DNA from: Dichotomocladium elegans
Taxonomy: Eukaryota; Mucoromycota; Mucoromycetes; Mucorales; Lichtheimiaceae
NCBI GenBank assembly: GCA_025716815.1
Contig: JAIXMN010000006.1
Location: 1,178,001 to 1,242,000 of the forward strand
Length of the DNA stretch: 64,000 nucleotides
Reading direction: 5' to 3'
Every line of letters starts with the position of its first letter. The first letter of the stretch is position 1. The notes beneath the pieces were generated by a model, which was not told where the DNA came from, made no database searches, and saw nothing but the letters and a program-made list of their open reading frames with translations. The position numbers and the translations under genes are program-made. Positions 12,314-24,600 of the stretch are shown here, piece by piece.

Positions 12314-13205
12314 ATGTGCACAGAAAGGACCAACGCCGTATACTACTGTCATGCCTGTGAACGAGAGACTGGCACCTATCTGACCTCATCCCTCACACTC
12401 GTCTGCGACCAATGTTTCTCGCATTTTATCGAGATTGTATGTATATCTCAGTCGCCCCAATGTTTTTCCATCTTCTCCCACGTCCTGATTTCTCCCACCC
12501 ACTCTTCTATCAGCTTAACGAAGGATCCAGCGGCTCAACAGCTTCTCCTGAAGAAACATACCGGAGGTGATTGATGGATTACTCACACCAAGCACATGCA
12601 GCAGTCCGCATTCCTTGCCCCCCTCACCCAAAGAGGACGTGACAGAAAAGCTCATCCAATTTAAGCATAGCAGCACAGCTGGCGCCGCAAACATGCTGTT
12701 CTGGAGACCTGCAGCAGCTCAGAAGGTTCGAGTCCCAGGACATTCGCTGTCGCATATATATATATATGTGCAACCTTAGATGGAGCATTATTCTAACACA
12801 AAAATATGCAGTGAGCAACAAGGCCCAAAGGGTTGCGATGCGGATGAGAAAAGACGTAAGCAAAAATGCCCTTCTGCTCGGAGATATGCTTATATCCGCG
12901 CGAGAATGACAATAGACGAAGCGGACGAAGACGAATGCCCGATTTGTCAAGTAGAGATGTCCAGCAAAGAACATATAACCCAGAGACTCTCGTGTGGTCA
13001 TTGTTTCCACAGAGAATGCATCGGAACTTGGCTCGCGCGTAGTGATACCTGTCCAAACTGGTAACTTGGCATTCCAACAAAAAAAAAAAAGACAAAACAA
13101 AAAAAAGTTCCGACTTGTTGGACATTATCTGATTCCCCGTGTAGTCGACAGATGGTGTCGATTGCCGACATATGCTTAGCAACCATCCCTCCAGACTCTC
13201 TATAG
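12314..13205 (+). CDS. RING-H2 E3 ubiquitin ligase, RNF126/RNF115-like
   Basis: The protein likely transfers ubiquitin to client proteins with an E2 enzyme. Exon 1 (12314-12436) encodes an N-terminal zinc finger of the RNF126/BCA2 kind: YYCHAC followed by VCDQCFSHFIE, two Cys pairs. Exon 2 starts at 12514 after an intron ending TATCAG and ends at 12566. A very short intron (12567-12601, 35 bases, or to 12604 at a NAGNAG acceptor) leads to exon 3. One further intron near 12770-12810 is needed but not fixed. The RING reads CPICQVEM, then CGHCFHREC, then CPN; its last Cys is completed across an intron by joining TG to exon 13145-13205, ending in DSL and stop. The order zinc finger, linker, C-terminal RING matches the family. 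Overall length is shorter than human RNF126. Confidence 0.8.
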
Positions 13206-13426
13206 ACGCCAATGGGAAAAAAAATTTATGGAAATGAATTGCTTCCTCATACGTGGCGTAGGACTAGGTTATATGGGGAGAGGCTCCACACATGCGGAGA
13301 TTTGATTCCTGTCGCTACTTTGGATTTGGGTGTTATGTCATCTGAATCGCAGACCGAAAATGGGTATCACACACACATAAAACTTCTGTTTATGCAGGAA
13401 ACACCTTTCCGTTTTTTTTTAATTTA

Positions 13427-14900
13427 ATGGACCCGTCTGACCCTTCTACGTTCAACCACAAGTTTTTCAACCACGACGGTTTACGTCTTCACTACGTGGA
13501 TGAAAATCCTTCCAGCACTAGACCTTTGCTGCTTGTACATGGGTGGCCTGATCTGTAGGTGTCATGCACATAAGAAAAAAAAAAGAAGCGTCAGTGTAAT
13601 ATTAATTCATATCGATCGTAGCTGGCTAGGTTAGTTGGGTTGTGTGTGCGTGTGTGTGTGAAGAGGAGGTGATGCGGATATTCCCTTCTTTTTCAGCTTG
13701 CTGCCGGCTTAGCTGACTTCCATCATCGATGGTAGGCTGGCGTGAGCAGATCCCTTACCTCGCAAAACTCGGTTATCGCGTTATTGTGCCCACTTTACGC
13801 GGCTTCGGCGATAGTGTAAGTTTTGGGAGAAAAGCTGGCAGCAGAGTCGTTTCCTGTCTGACCCACAGGGAATGCACCCGTAGGAAGGGCCCGAGGATCC
13901 TGCCCAATACACCGACAAGGTCATCTCAAGCGACCTGATCGCCCTTCTCGACCATCTCCAGATCCCAACTGTCACAGTTATCGGTCATGACTGGGGAGGA
14001 CTCGTCGCATGGCGTATCTGTCAGTACTACCCCACTCGTATTGAAGCTGGTACATATGAATACATCGAAACGAGCCAAGTGGATAGAAGGCTGAATGAAA
14101 GCAAAATATGCATTAGTGGCATCGTTTTGTACACCTTACTTTGCTCCATCCAAAGAATATGTTCCACTCGCGGACCTCGTCAAGATCTTGCCAAACTTCA
14201 AATACCAGCTCTATCTAATTACGCCGGAAGCAGAAAAGGACATTAATGGAGACGTAAGACAATTATCCACCAGACCATCGCCATTGCATCTAATCTCCCC
14301 ACTCCTCCATGTGCTTTTCTCTTTAACCCGCCCCCCCCAAAAAAAGCCAGAGGCGTTTTTCAAGCGAATGTTCAGACCGGTCGGAGACATGGAACCGCTC
14401 ATTGACAAGGAGATTGGAACGCTTGTAACGGGCCGTCCACTCCGTTCAAAGAGCGACGCCATTCCTCAGAAGGTGAAAAACATCAATAAAAAGAAGAGCG
14501 TCATTGACTGACTAGACACCAGGTCCTTGACTATTATGTGAGCCGTTATCGGGCGCGCGGTGCTGGTAAGAGTCTCAACATGTACAAGCGGCACCGATAC
14601 AATTATGAAGCTGCGAAAGGTATTGGCGAAGCGACGGGAACGGGACGGGGCGGTGGTTGACGTGACTGACTGAGTGATACCCGGAAACGGAAACTAGACC
14701 TTGACCCGATTATCGCCAAACCTGCGCTAATGGTTACGGCTGCTAAGGACGCTGCCTTGCCTCCGGAGATGGCGCACGGTATGGACCGATCAATTCCAAA
14801 GTTAGAGATGCATAACATCGATGATGCCGGGCATTGGGTTCTTTGGGAGAAGCCTAAGGAGGCCAATAAATATCTCGGCGAATGGCTCGCGAAACTGTAG
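13427..14900 (+). CDS. Epoxide hydrolase (alpha/beta-hydrolase fold, soluble type)
   Basis: It should open epoxides to diols by attack of a catalytic Asp on the substrate. Eight exons are deduced: 13427-13554, 13622-13629 (8 bases), 13736-13815, 13884-14049, 14117-14253, 14347-14472, 14523-14619 and 14698-14900, summing to 945 bases (314 residues). Motifs in order: HGWPDLWLGW (oxyanion hole, completed by the 8-base exon), the GFGDS turn, GHDWGG carrying the nucleophile Asp, a cap domain with Tyr residues, TAAKD with a likely acid, and the catalytic His in AGHWV near the C-terminus. Several in-frame stops seen by direct reading lie inside introns. The next gene downstream on the same strand is a DUF676 lipase 216 bases away. 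The natural substrate is unknown. Total length is normal for the family. Confidence 0.92.
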
Positions 14901-15116
14901 TCTTTCTTTCCGAGGTACAGCACGCAGTAACAATGCTAATAAAAAAAAAAGTTGAGTTGGACGGCCCGAGAGTTCGACCGGGCTACGTATACTTGCCATT
15001 TTTGGAGTCGACGCTTTGTTGAGAGCCATTAGTTTTTAAAGCAGTTAAAAAGCCTCGAAGCTGGCGTGTTCATCCATCGGTCTTTTATTTTTTCTGTCTC
15101 TATATCGCTTCATTTC

Positions 15117-16910
15117 ATGCCGCAACATACTCTCGTAGTCCTCCAGCATGGATTGTGGGGCAGCACAAACCATATGAAGTTCATCCAGAACTCCATTGAA
15201 AAGTCCTGCAGCAATCCAGCAATGGTGTCGATTGTAGGTGTATTTTTATTCTACCAAAAGAGAGATAAGCGCAATTGACGCCCACACGTTACTGCAGTTC
15301 AATATGGACGCCAACGAAGGGAAATATACCTATGACGGTGTAAGTGTGCCGTACTGACGGGCAATTCATAATGCCCCTCATGCTAATGTCTCGCTGGGAA
15401 TGCAGATCGATGTCTGTGGTGAGCGGCTCGTCAAAAGGGTTTGTTGTGCACCCCCGTCAATACATGATCAGGATTGTCCTAAGCATATATCTTGTGTGCA
15501 GATTACCGATCATGTTCAAGAACTAGCGTCGAAGGGTACATGTGTCAAACGTATCATCATGGTGGGTTATTCCTTGGGAGGTCTGATATTGCGCTATGCC
15601 ATTGGCGTCCTCGGCAAGATGGGGTTCTTTGCACAAATCGAACCATTCGTAAGCCTGTTCGGCGATGTATTTTCTTCATTGTGGGAGCTGACAAGAGCAA
15701 AAAAAAAAAAAACTTCTTTAGCTCTTTGTTACGTTTGCAACTCCACACCTTGGAGTTCGACGTGAGCCAAATTCACTGTTTTCAAAGACCTTCAACTTTC
15801 TCAGTAGGCGTGTCTTGGCGAGGACGGGAGAGCAACTTCAAATGGTCGATGACTATGAAGATGGTCGGCCAATTATGGATATCATGACTGATCCTGGTAT
15901 GGCATAGAGCGGGTCAAGTCATCCGTTTTGCGAGTTTTTGGCTAATTTATCCATCACATAACATGCCTAGACCGTGAATTCTTTCGGTACCTCTCCCTGT
16001 TCAAGCAGCGGCGACTCTACGCTAACGTTATCAATGACCGCACAGTGCCATACTGGACAGCGGCAATAGATACTACGAATTACTTTGAATCCATCACAAA
16101 CCTCAAAATGTAAGAACCCCGGACATTGGAAAAGAGAGAGAGGGGATGTGAGGACGAAGAAGCAAAGAAGCCAGTTTAGTCCAGATAATTAACAGACGAT
16201 CTCGCTTTGTCAGTACTCTCGATGATACCTACAGTTCGCTAATCTCAGCCTTCGACTTAATGAACGATGGTCACGATAAACAGCAGCATGCCAAGACCAG
16301 GATGGAACTGGCACGAACCGTATTTCTTGCCCTCCTCTCGCCGCTGATACCCATTGTCATAGCCTTAGCTCTCAGTTATATTACCGCACAGGCCATGATC
16401 TCCCGGGCCCGAGTCGCCCGGATCCGTGCATCGCCTACGACACTCATGCAGAAATCGCACCACAGCACGACATCGGAAGGTGATAATATTCTCGTGGATA
16501 TCATCGATGACGCGGTCAATATCCCGACAGAAAGCGAGCCTGCGGAGAAGACAACAACAGGTAAATATAGCGTGGCGTTGCTGCGCTGGACACTATCAGA
16601 ACAGGCGAAAAAGAGGATTAAAACCGGGTATCTCTCGTTTTATGCGTGTTAATCGTTAGCCACTAAGGGTTCTGCACATGTCTATAATGTGAAAGCCTCC
16701 CGTCGTCTTGCAGACCATATGAAGCCTATGGACATGACACCTATGCAGCTTGAGGTGTCCAGGCGACTCAACCAGTTGGAGTGGCATCGTGTATTGGTTT
16801 ACATCCGGGGATTAAATGCTCATGCCAGCATTATTTGTCGTGCAAGGTTCTTTGCTAACGAAGGTGGCCGAGCAGCTGTCCAGCAATTTGTTGATTCACT
16901 TTCTTTATGA
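15117..16910 (+). CDS. DUF676 / ROG1-type lipase with a C-terminal membrane segment
   Basis: A putative serine lipase of the DUF676 group (yeast ROG1, LPL1 and relatives), which act on membrane or lipid-droplet lipids. The ATG at 15117 starts the typical LVVLQHGLWG strand and oxyanion loop. Later exons give IDVCGERL, the nucleophile elbow GYSLGG (about 15564-15581), and the FATPHLG block (from about 15730) after an intron that accounts for the stop-rich stretch around 15650-15720. Next come a segment with RTVPYWTA (about 16035-16060) and a strongly hydrophobic stretch of about 23 residues (16315-16395) that looks like a membrane helix. The last exon (from about 16712) contains WHRVLVYI and LNAHASI, where the catalytic His is expected, and ends with TGA at 16908-16910. 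At least seven introns are needed; not all borders are fixed. Confidence 0.85.
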
Positions 16911-17871
16911 GCCAACATACTATGATATATATATATTTATATATCAACACGCATAGAACAGAAAAGCCACACAAAAGACTTGGCCTTTTCTTAAAGAGAC
17001 AACGGAGTGAGCAAGTTCAACTTTACTAGAGATGAGCTGGGTTCTCATTGTTGAAAAGTGCGTAACCGAATATATTGTCCATGTTGACTCCGTACAAGAC
17101 GAATGTGTGCGTGCAAAATATTTCGGCCGTGTTTCCCATCACCTCAGGGTTGGGAAGGATGCATATTCGATGTTGCTTTTCACGACATGATGATGCGTAA
17201 TTGCCAGAAAATACGTAGATAAGCGCACGAGTGCGGCGATAACAAAGTAATTATGACCTACCACTGCACCAACCCCCCCCATGCCGAGTCCCCTCATCAG
17301 ACTTATTTCCTCCGTACACACGCATATGGTACAGTTGATATCTCTCTCTTTCATGGCCTTAACCGGATCATCCTGCTTGTCACCAAGTAGGAATAGAGAA
17401 GGGATTTCCATCTCCCTTGTGCGAGGAAGCTCTTTCTTCAAAACCTTCCCCGGTACTCCCATAAGCCTTTAACTGGGCATCATCGGTCTTTCCATCCTGG
17501 TTACTCCCGGAACTGAAGATGATGACTCCTAGGTGTGTGAGTGGGGGAAGAGCGTGGCGTCCCTTTGGCATTGTTGAATAAGTGCAATGTGTACGACACA
17601 TAAAAGATCATTGTTTCGCATAACTGACATGAAATATGCTCTTTGGCGTTGCAAGGCATACGTGTCTGTGTGTTTGCTGCTGCTGGTGTTCCGATGACAG
17701 GGTGATGAACATGCCGGAATAATTTAATGATAATAACAATAATAATAGTAATATGATGCTGGTACAAGTTAGGAAGCGTATTATGATTTGTACTACTACA
17801 GGATCATTTGTATACAAGAAACCGGGGACTGTATGTGGATGGATGTTTGCTGAAGGAACAGCATGAATGGA
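16911..17871. other. Intergenic between convergent genes
   Basis: 960 bases between the lipase (+) and the UPF0658 gene (-), with an AT dinucleotide run at about 16925-16945 and a C8 run near 17272. A minus-strand frame at 17139-17462 has no recognisable family and is not called. An ATT/AAT-rich patch lies at about 17725-17755. Confidence 0.4.
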
Positions 17872-19497
17872 CTAATTGACTGCGAACATATCGACTTGGT
17901 CACGCCTTTTATTATCACCAGCTGCTGTCTGGTTTTGTTCCAGTGCAATCTTGCTCATGTTCAGGTGTTCCCCGTCCGATTCTGCATAATGATCGTGGCC
18001 AAGCGAGCCCTGATCGATCGACAGGCTGTATCTATCGTCCTTTTTCTTGTCCCCTTTTTGGCTAAACACGAATACCTCGTTGCGGAAGTTCATGAAGCAC
18101 TTGATCGCAACACCGATGGTCAAGAGAATAAGGAGCATGGTGACGGCCACTGTGAAGATAAGGAAGTTGCGTGTAAACTCGTATGGATCCTCTCCGGCAG
18201 GTCGGGGGATGCAGATCCGACTGAGCCGGAAAATAAGATAGCCAATGGCACCCAGAGCTGCAACAATAAATGTACCCATCATGTACTTGTTCTCGCGATA
18301 GGTGGCTATCACCGCAAGCAGCAGGCCGACAGCGCCTAGCACAAAGACGAGGATTGTCTCTACAATCGACTCGTCGTAGCTCAGTTTCTGAGAGGGGATG
18401 AGCTGTGCAGCAAACGAGAAGACAAAGTAGAAGTCCAGCTTCAGCAATGTCAGCAAAGTACTGGTGGCAATCAAAGCACTTCGAACACTAGAGAAATAAT
18501 AATAAAAAAAGATATAAGTATCCACCCGAGCCGATCTGTTTAACGCCCTGGTGAGTGTTATCTCTTACCGAGTGTCGGCCGAGAAGGTCTTGTAGTTGTC
18601 CCACGCAAAGTCCTTGCGCAGTTTCCACGCAAAATAGGCAATCGTCAAGAAAAAGCTGGGGATCAAGGCAATGATCGCATACTCCAGAGGACGAATCTTG
18701 CCGCGGTAGTATTCAATCGCCATTGCTTGACCATCCGGAGTCATGGGCCACCGCGGATCCACTGGCTTCCAAAAAGCATCTTTTTGGCTTTGAAGCCCTT
18801 TAGTTCGTTTTCTCACTTTCCCCACTCTCGCTCTGTCTTACGGCCCGAGTACGTACCATCCCACCTGCTCGAGGATCATGTGCTGCTCAATCTGAATGCC
18901 ACCGTATCTAGCATGGGAAAAGCATATCCGTTAGTATTCTGTCCTCCGCGGACTGTCCTCAGTAAGGGGGATCCTACACTTTGGGGGAATATGAGTATCA
19001 ATTTCGGGAATCAGGAGAAAGGGGAGGGCGCGCACGCGCACAAAAGATGCCTACCAACAACAAGCAAGCCAAAAGCAACAAGTGTAAGCAACTGGGCTAC
19101 ATTCCAAAGAAGCAGATAAGTAAACGTTACTTTCAGAGCCAAGGGATGAGCTTACCGGTATTCCGTTGATACAACGCATCCACACAGAGAATGATTTGGA
19201 ACGCTTGAGACACGATAAATAAGGAATGGTAGATCAAATCCGATTCGCTAACGCCTGTTTTTTTTTGGGGTGGTAGATATCATTATTACTCTTTAGTCGT
19301 TCCTTCTTCTCGTCAGTTCCCACCCCCTGCGCACCTTTTCCAACAATGTCCATCGCACAATTGCTGACAAGGGCATGGTGATTCATCACCACGAAGCCCT
19401 CCAAAAAGCAGATCAGAATGGACTCCAGGCATATGAGCGTGAAGGTAATCGTGGACTCTCTGGTCTTGAATAGAGGGCTATCGCGCAACCAAGCCAT
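17872..19497 (-). CDS. UPF0658 family Golgi multi-pass membrane protein
   Basis: The protein resembles the fission yeast UPF0658 Golgi membrane proteins (such as SPAC23H3.04), whose molecular role is not established. The start ATG is at 19497..19495. Exon 1 has the family opening [18 protein letters not shown] and a first membrane helix. A following exon (about 19160-19245) gives [19 protein letters not shown]. Further exons carry additional helices at 18620-18720, 18250-18480 and 18100-18170; about seven helices are visible in all. The C-terminal tail is charged and ends at TAG (17872-17874). Introns separate these blocks (about 18528-18565 and 18830-18890 among them). A long alternating purine-pyrimidine tract lies about 220 bases upstream of the start. 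Confidence 0.85.
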
Positions 19498-21605
19498 ATT
19501 GTCTGTGTGTGTGTGTGGGGGGGAAAACAAAGACAAAAGAGAGTGCGGGTGGAAGCGGCAGGCGGAGAGGGGAGGGGTTGGAGGGGTGGTGGTGGGGGGA
19601 AAAGGGAGAAAGGAGAGCCTCGAATTTATACAAGCAAGCCCAGTGTCATACGCGAGATGGGCTGAGGCTATCACGGCATAGGATAAAAAAGTCAATACCA
19701 CGTTCCGTTATGTGAGTGTATGTGTGTGTGTGTGTGTGCGTGCGTGCGTGCGCGCGCGCGCATCCTGCACTCTGAGCAACTGGCTGCACAAGACTTGATC
19801 CATTCTCTCCCTTCCACGCTGCGCAATTGCATTTGAAGATTCTCCGTCGTTAATAGGGCAAAAGTGCGCGGGCCTTACTATATCGCATTGTAACAGGTCG
19901 TCACAGCAGCAATGTAGGCCTTCTCTTCCCTATTCCATAGCTGATTCCCTTCCTGGGACTTCCTCCATCCTTGATAAGTCCCGATCTGCATGCTTTAGGG
20001 AGGAAGACACCCTACCGGGCAGGTGAGGAAATAATTTCGCAGTGTTCTGGACCAAGTAAGGATGGGACATAGGCACAAAGGCAAGAAACCGATTTGTCGC
20101 GCTTCCACTCCTCACCGACCGCTGCTTCCCTCACTTCCCTCCGTGCCGTGGAAGGTTCCTGACAAAAAGAGAGTTGGTGGTGTCCACTAGCTCATCAAAT
20201 TTTGTACTACAGTGAGACGTATTTGGAAACCAAGCCCCATTTCGTTCAACAAAGCTTCTGAGCCAGGCTTTATAATCAGTGCTATCCGAGTAGCACTGAT
20301 GCATTGTGTCATATGAATGTTATCCAGCCGGTCTTTTCTGCATTCATTCATGATTTGTTGGTGTGCATAATGAGAGAAAGAGAACATAGATGGCCGGAAA
20401 ATGAGGTGATGCTGACCAGCAAATAGTAACTATTGGTGTACTCCCGCTCTTTGAAGGCCAGGCAAGCCGCTGTAAAGAAAGATAACGGTAGCTTTCCCTC
20501 AATGTATTTGGTTAAGCATCTCTCAGACCCCGAGTTGTCTGCATATGGATATCCTCTCCCTCTCTCTCTCATTAGCTTGCCACATGTTAATTTTCTTTAA
20601 ATGCTCTTCGGATCCAAACTACTTGTAACACCGCGACGTGGTATGTCACTCAACAAACAAGTTACCATCCGCATCCACTTCCGTTCCGTAACTTGGAGTC
20701 GTAAAGTCAAAAATAGATCACTCATGGATGATCATACACGGCCAGCCTCGTTGGAAGTAAGCGCAAAAGACGAGAGCAACGGTAGAAGAGAAGAGGAGGA
20801 GGAGAAATGATTATAGTTTGTACCCATTCCCGTTCACGGGCGAACACCAAGAAGGAATGGCTTGAGCTGGTACGCCACGCTGAGAATTCTATAATAATGC
20901 AGAAGTTTTTGCCTTGCCATACTTGAAGAAAAGCTGCAAACGGGATATTATTTACTTTGCAACATCAGAGAGAGAGAGAGAAAGACAATCAAAGTATTTA
21001 TCTCGCGTTTTCAATGCAAGGTACATGCTGAATCTTCCAAAGTGATAATGGATGCAACCAGACAAGACTTGCTCTGTACAACCTACCAAAAAAAGCAACG
21101 AGTGAAATAAAGTTCGCTGGTTGTTCAGCTAAAAAGCTTTACCATGTCCACATAACAGCATCATGAATATTCCCAAAAGGAAACGAAAGAATGCGGACGA
21201 GTGTACTCGGAAGGGTGTAGATTTGCGCCCCGGATGGCCATAATTGACATTCCTGTTAGGATAGTTGGTGGCATAGTCGACAAATACCTCGATGCCAACC
21301 AAGCAACTGCCCAAATCACCTGTTGGGTGTCGGAGAACTCCTCGCAGACAGCGCTTCGCGTCACTTGATCCGCTCTGCTCGGCAAAATCCATTATGCAAC
21401 CACATCTCGAACGAATGAATTGCTGACGGCTTTGGCACTGTGCGCCAACTGCTGCTCCTTTATCGACGACAATGTACCCTTGCTCGCATTGCATGAAGTA
21501 TATATTGAGCCAGGAATCATGATTTTATGCATTTATCGTATTGTCATCGGATTTATTTGCTCGTGCTCATGTACACGCTGTATTCAATGCAAACTTAATA
21601 ATAAC
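19498..21605. other. Intergenic, 2.1 kb
   Basis: Upstream region of the UPF0658 gene and 3' region of separase. It holds G-rich simple sequence at 19515-19600, the TG/CG alternating tract at 19716-19763, a GA run near 20968-20982, and short frames with no domain signal. No additional gene was recognised. Confidence 0.5.
19716..19763. repeat. Alternating (TG)n-(TGCG)n-(CG)n microsatellite
   Basis: About 48 bases of strict pyrimidine-purine alternation, moving from TG repeats through TGCG repeats to CG repeats. Such sequences can adopt left-handed Z-DNA under supercoiling. It sits about 220 bases upstream of the minus-strand UPF0658 start, in a promoter position. Confidence 0.9.
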
Positions 21606-24600
21606 CTACGAAGCACAGTATACTGGAATGCCGTATACAACTGGCGCAGCTCCAATAAGATAGGGTAAGCGGCAGCCGTCTCTTGACATAGCAACGGCTT
21701 CAGGGAGAGAACAGGTTCCTTCACCTCCGAGTATTCCCCATGATGTCATCATGTCTCGCGAGAGTTTATCAATGCTCTTGTCTGTAACATCCCATAAGTT
21801 TGCCACTACAGCCGGACTAGCGAGTTGCATATTTTTAAGCATGTCGGAAACGAAATGTGACAAGATCTGGTCATCACTCACCTTCCACCGAGTAAAAAGT
21901 TCATGATATAGCCGTCAGGATCAAACTCGCCGCGGGATGAGAGGCTTCCGCTGCTACATCCCATCAGAATTGCAACAGGAGATCGTCTTAATCGCCGGAT
22001 AGTGCTTCCTCTAATTATCGACTGTCCTGCACTATGCCCGAAGTACATATATACATCACAACTCTCTAGCACATGGCTCCATCGTAATTCCATCGGCTTT
22101 TCCTTCACAGCGCCTCGCCAGCCTTGCATTCTTAAGAACAGAAAAAAAGAGTATATATCAGTTCGTGAATATTAATACCGGAATATTGTTGTTAGCTAGA
22201 ATGTACCTCGCAAAGGTAGGTTCGAATTCCCGTTGCGTATGCATGAGGTCACCCGAGGGATTAAGTACATAATACACTTTAGACCTGTCGATTGAGATCC
22301 GCACCACTTCGTCCTTATTTTGCATTTGAGGCGCCATCGCTTTTGTATAAAGTATACGATCCCTGAGGAAAGAAAGGCATGGTATCCGCGATACCGATTG
22401 TGTTCGTAGAACATCTAAGCTTTCCAGCGGAAGCATGTAGACGTGTTTGTCGGGTATCAGAATGACATGGTCATTGGGGATTCGTTGCATGGTATTGATG
22501 CCCAGGGCATTGGCATTAGCGTGGTAAGATGATATAGCTGCTCGAAGCTGATCTTTAAGCTATGGTGCGTCTCTTTAAGCATTACTTTTTCTCGATCATG
22601 TAATCAACTCAACATTTTGCCGTTTACCTGAGAAAAGTTAATATGGGTAAAATCGACAGAGATTCCTTGAGATACATAGGATGATAGGAAGAAATGGATG
22701 GCGTCCTGGATTTGAATGCTAGATGGATCTGGACCAAGCCGCAAAAGCGCTCGGCATAGTTCCATGTTTATATCAATATGCTTTCTTGCCCTTTTTTGAG
22801 AGTGGTCCGGTTGGGCGTAAACTGCGTTATATATCATTTGATTCACAACTTCATGGAAGGTGTGCAGCCCTTCGGGGTGTTCGTAGAATTGACCACTTAA
22901 AACCCCCTAGAATACAGAAGCATATTCGTAACTTATTCGCTAAGGATTATTCCGTCGATCTCACCTTAAAACATCCAAGCCAACTCTCCTCGATCAACCT
23001 CAAAAGTTCTTTAAGTTGCTGATCTAGGCGTATCCGCGTTTTCCACCATGATTCGACGGATTTCTTTTCGATGCAATGTTTACCATCTCGGATGGTTGCG
23101 TCGCTTTCAGCAATGATGCGGTTTAAGGTGGCGACGGCATCGTGGTAGCTAATCGGATCGTAGTCAATTTGTTGGTTCTGGATCCGTTTCAAAGGGAGCT
23201 TCACTACTATAGGCGATTTCTTCCTTTGTATGCGGACAAGATAGAGATCATCATTCTCAACATCAACGTTGATGGAGCATACTGTCCATTCTGATGGAAG
23301 AATATTGGAAAATTCTTCTATGAATTCCGTGTCCTCGAGCTCAAGTTCTTCGTCGTATGCCTTCTGAAGGCTCTCAAGGTAGCCAGTTACCCATGTATCC
23401 TTAGGAGGAAAGGCAAATGGAGTAGGCCGAGTTCTTTTCTTTACGCTGTTATCCCAGTCGATCTCCATGGGATCATCAACCTCCACCGCATCATCGGGAC
23501 CCAAAAGTCGCTTTGGCCACTCATCTGCATAGGTCAAGTTAAGTGGCGCCCGAAGCTTAGAGATCACTTCAGCACGCATTTCACGTCTTAAGGTGATGGC
23601 TTTTGACATTTCTATTTGCCAGCCAATGTCAGTTATACGCGAGCATAAGGATACGTCATCTTACCTAGGTAATATGCGCTAGAGGAAGCATAGTCTTTAA
23701 GCATGACTCGCCCGGAAAGACTGAAATGGTTCTTGATAAACATGAGAAAGCTCGCATTCAAATATGTATCGTGTATAAAGCGTGCCCTAGCTTTCATGGC
23801 CCTCTTTCGCTGATAGCTAAGTGCTTCATCCAGCTTAGCAGACATCACTGCATCGCGTATAGCTTTTTCTTGTTGGGTAGGATTGCACCGTTTTGTGCTA
23901 CCCCGAGCCTGTTCAAGCTTCAGTGAAGGCAGTAAGAGAACTAAAAATTGGTTATTAAAAATAGCCCATCTGTGATTTCCTTTATGGATATTAACCTTCT
24001 TTGCCATTGATAGCAATACTGTCCCTCATAAGCTCGTCCCGTATTATCAACATCTTAAGCTGCGCAAATGCAGCATAAAACTCAATTTCGTAGGTATGTG
24101 TTATACGACGTTCAGCAAGCCGTTCGAGGGTTGCAATAGAATTTGGTGACAAATTTTTACGGGCATGAAGTATAGCTAATGCAGGATGTTAATCCCTGAT
24201 AGTTCTCATACTGTCGTCTATTACCTTTCCGAATTGTATTACAGATTTGAAGATCCTTAAGGGAAGTGGTGTTGTATATGGGATTATCTGGACGTCTGTT
24301 TTAGCATTTTTTCGGAATTCCATATATAGTTACTCACTGCGATCATCTTGGCCGTATGCTGTCGAGCTTGAGTTATGCGTATCCATAGAGTCAGATGTAT
24401 CATCTCTACGGAGCAGCATAATGCGATGAATACAGAGATATTGGCGAGAAAAGCAGCTGTACTTACGGCTCGATCAACCTTTCCACATTCCTAATCACAT
24501 TTCTGTCACGCATTTCACTTAACAATGTTTCTGCGTTAACATATGCTTGTGAAGCCTCCTCAATACAGCCCTGAAATGCATCCACATCACCAATGGCCAT

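Noticed and set aside
13871..13890. Apparent in-frame TAG in the epoxide hydrolase after a GMHP reading
   Set aside because: The acceptor is the TAG itself at 13881-13883. Splicing GFGDS directly to EGPEDPAQYT gives the expected protein, so there is no stop.
17139..17462. 107-codon minus-strand frame between the lipase and UPF0658 genes
   Set aside because: It has no recognisable family, contains a C8/G8 run and shows no sensible splice partner. It looks like a chance frame in 3' flanking sequence.
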